Assembly: GCA_030628305.1 (NCBI GenBank)
Contig: DAOVRE010000142.1
Location: 1-5,241, forward strand
Direction: 5' to 3'
Length of the DNA: 5,241 nt
Source of the DNA: Candidatus Heimdallarchaeota archaeon
GTDB taxonomy: Archaea > Asgardarchaeota > Heimdallarchaeia > Heimdallarchaeales > Heimdallarchaeaceae
Position numbers and translations under genes: made by a program. Below, one piece after another: positions 4,637 through 5,241 of the stretch. How positions within the stretch are numbered: the first letter of the stretch is position 1; every line of letters begins with the position of its first letter. The notes under the pieces were generated by a model. It searched no databases and had not been told where the DNA came from. It saw only the letters and a program-made list of their open reading frames with translations.

Positions 4637-5071
4637 CTATATTCTCTTTTTTTTCTTCTCCTTGAAATATTGTATATGCTAATTACTAGAGGAATCACAG
4701 TATTTAGGACTAGAAAACCTGGTGTAGGAGTTGTTGCAGGTGTATAATATTTGTACTCTACATAACCCCAATAATCCCATATTTCTACCTCTTCCCATGT
4801 CCAGAGGTAACTTTTTCCGTTTTCTATGTCTGTTTATTTCGAAACTAGTTGTTCCTATATTAGTATGATTGAAGTAATAATCAGGTTGTTTTCCTTTAAC
4901 TCTAAATTCAACAGTCTCTGTGGTCACATTATCCCATCCTCTTGCTGTTCCCACATCATACAGTATCAAAATTACATCATAATTCTACTCTGGCAATTGA
5001 ATCAAACTATACCGAATAATTGTGTTTGGATCTACTCTTGGTATCTCTGGAATATTCTCTTCTTCAGACAT
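4609..5071 (-). pseudogene. Frameshifted, shortened paralogue of the neighbouring surface protein
   Basis: Read with small corrections, this is a relative of the 3372-3932 protein. Matching stretches are NTIIRYS, LYDVGTARGWDNVTTETVEF, RVKGKQPDYY and DIENGKSYLWTWE. It ends in TPTPGFLVLNTVIPLVIS and a basic tail RRRKKRE. Three small indels break it. One base is missing in a T run (about 5008), so the frame meets TAG at 4985-4987. Two bases are missing near 4980, restoring the frame so that FDSIARVE and LYDVILILYDVG align residue for residue with FDSSFYAH and SKTGLWLSYDVG. One A is gained in an AAA run (about 4832-4838). The frame that then runs to TAA at 4609-4611 carries the anchor. It also starts (ATG 5071) at a point equal to about residue 46 of the other copy and has no signal peptide. 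It is probably a decayed duplicate; sequencing error at homopolymers could explain the frame breaks but not the missing N-terminal domain. Confidence 0.75.
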
Positions 5072-5091
5072 AAACTGTATTTTGTAAAAGT

Positions 5092-5103
5092 GTTTATAAA
5101 ATC
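5092..5103 (-). promoter_or_regulatory. TATA-like promoter before the pseudogene
   Basis: On the minus strand TTTTATAAAC lies about 25 bases before the ATG at 5071, the spacing expected for a leaderless archaeal transcript. A second TATA-like string, GTATATTTAG, lies around 5108-5117. The promoter may still serve the downstream split gene, whose own upstream DNA is pseudogene sequence. Confidence 0.4.
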
Positions 5104-5241
5104 GCCCCTAAATATACGAAATTATCTGTTTTCATTATTTTGCAAAGGGGGGCTCATTCTAATAAGGGTATCATTACAAGAACTTCCCACCTTCTCGGCA
5201 GTGGAAATGACCTATTTTTCTAGTGGAGAAAAATTAGCTAA
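5104..5241. other. Right-edge region without a supported gene
   Basis: I see no convincing gene. On the minus strand one frame is open for about 27 codons after an in-frame TAG and ends in TAA at 5122-5124, which could be the degraded tail of another gene beyond the window. A run of six G residues lies at 5147-5152. No similarity to the missing N-terminal domain of the adjacent pseudogene was found by eye. Confidence 0.3.

Noticed and set aside
4985..4987. In-frame TAG in the pseudogene as a recoded (pyrrolysine) codon
   Set aside because: The methyltransferase and the C-terminal surface-protein piece both end in TAG, and alignment with the paralogue shows this TAG comes from a one-base frameshift.

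Overview
The window is AT-rich and most likely archaeal. TATA-like boxes sit about 20-30 bases before several starts with little or no leader. T-rich tracts follow genes. Two related surface-type proteins are rich in N-x-S/T sequons and end in a 'TPG[FY] - hydrophobic segment - basic tail' anchor, as in many archaeal exported proteins. The style fits an Asgard-like archaeon, but that assignment is an inference from style; no rRNA or other strong taxonomic marker is present.

Layout, left to right. Positions 20-142 (minus) hold a possible 40-residue basic protein. Positions 143-366 are an AT-rich divergent intergenic region. Positions 367-1173 (plus) encode an exonuclease III family AP endonuclease. 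Positions 1242-2027 (plus) encode a GNAT acetyltransferase with a divergent N-terminal half. The convergent gene at 2068-3336 (minus) encodes a class I SAM-dependent methyltransferase fused behind a cysteine-rich, zinc-ribbon-like N-terminal region.

The right half, all read on the minus strand, is the unusual part. One surface-protein gene appears to run from about 4636 to 3372 but is split by roughly 300 bases (about 3931-4235) of GC-richer (~45%), hairpin-rich DNA without coding character. The left piece carries the N-terminal membrane segment, and the right piece carries the rest of the ectodomain and the C-terminal anchor. A cut at a repeated GT would rejoin them in frame. The insert folds on paper into nested stems, including a tight three-way junction. 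Its two ends are complementary to the gene sequence on the opposite flank in a crossed, pseudoknot-like arrangement, and it contains a TTTATATAT box in front of its most structured part. It could be an unrecognised self-splicing or mobile RNA element, a short non-autonomous transposon, or an ncRNA gene lodged in a broken ORF. Just upstream (4609-5071) lies a second, N-terminally shortened paralogue of the same C-terminal domain, broken by small indels.

The left-hand genes (DNA repair, acetylation, methylation) show no obvious shared pathway. The right-hand genes form a decaying or remodelled tandem family of cell-surface proteins.
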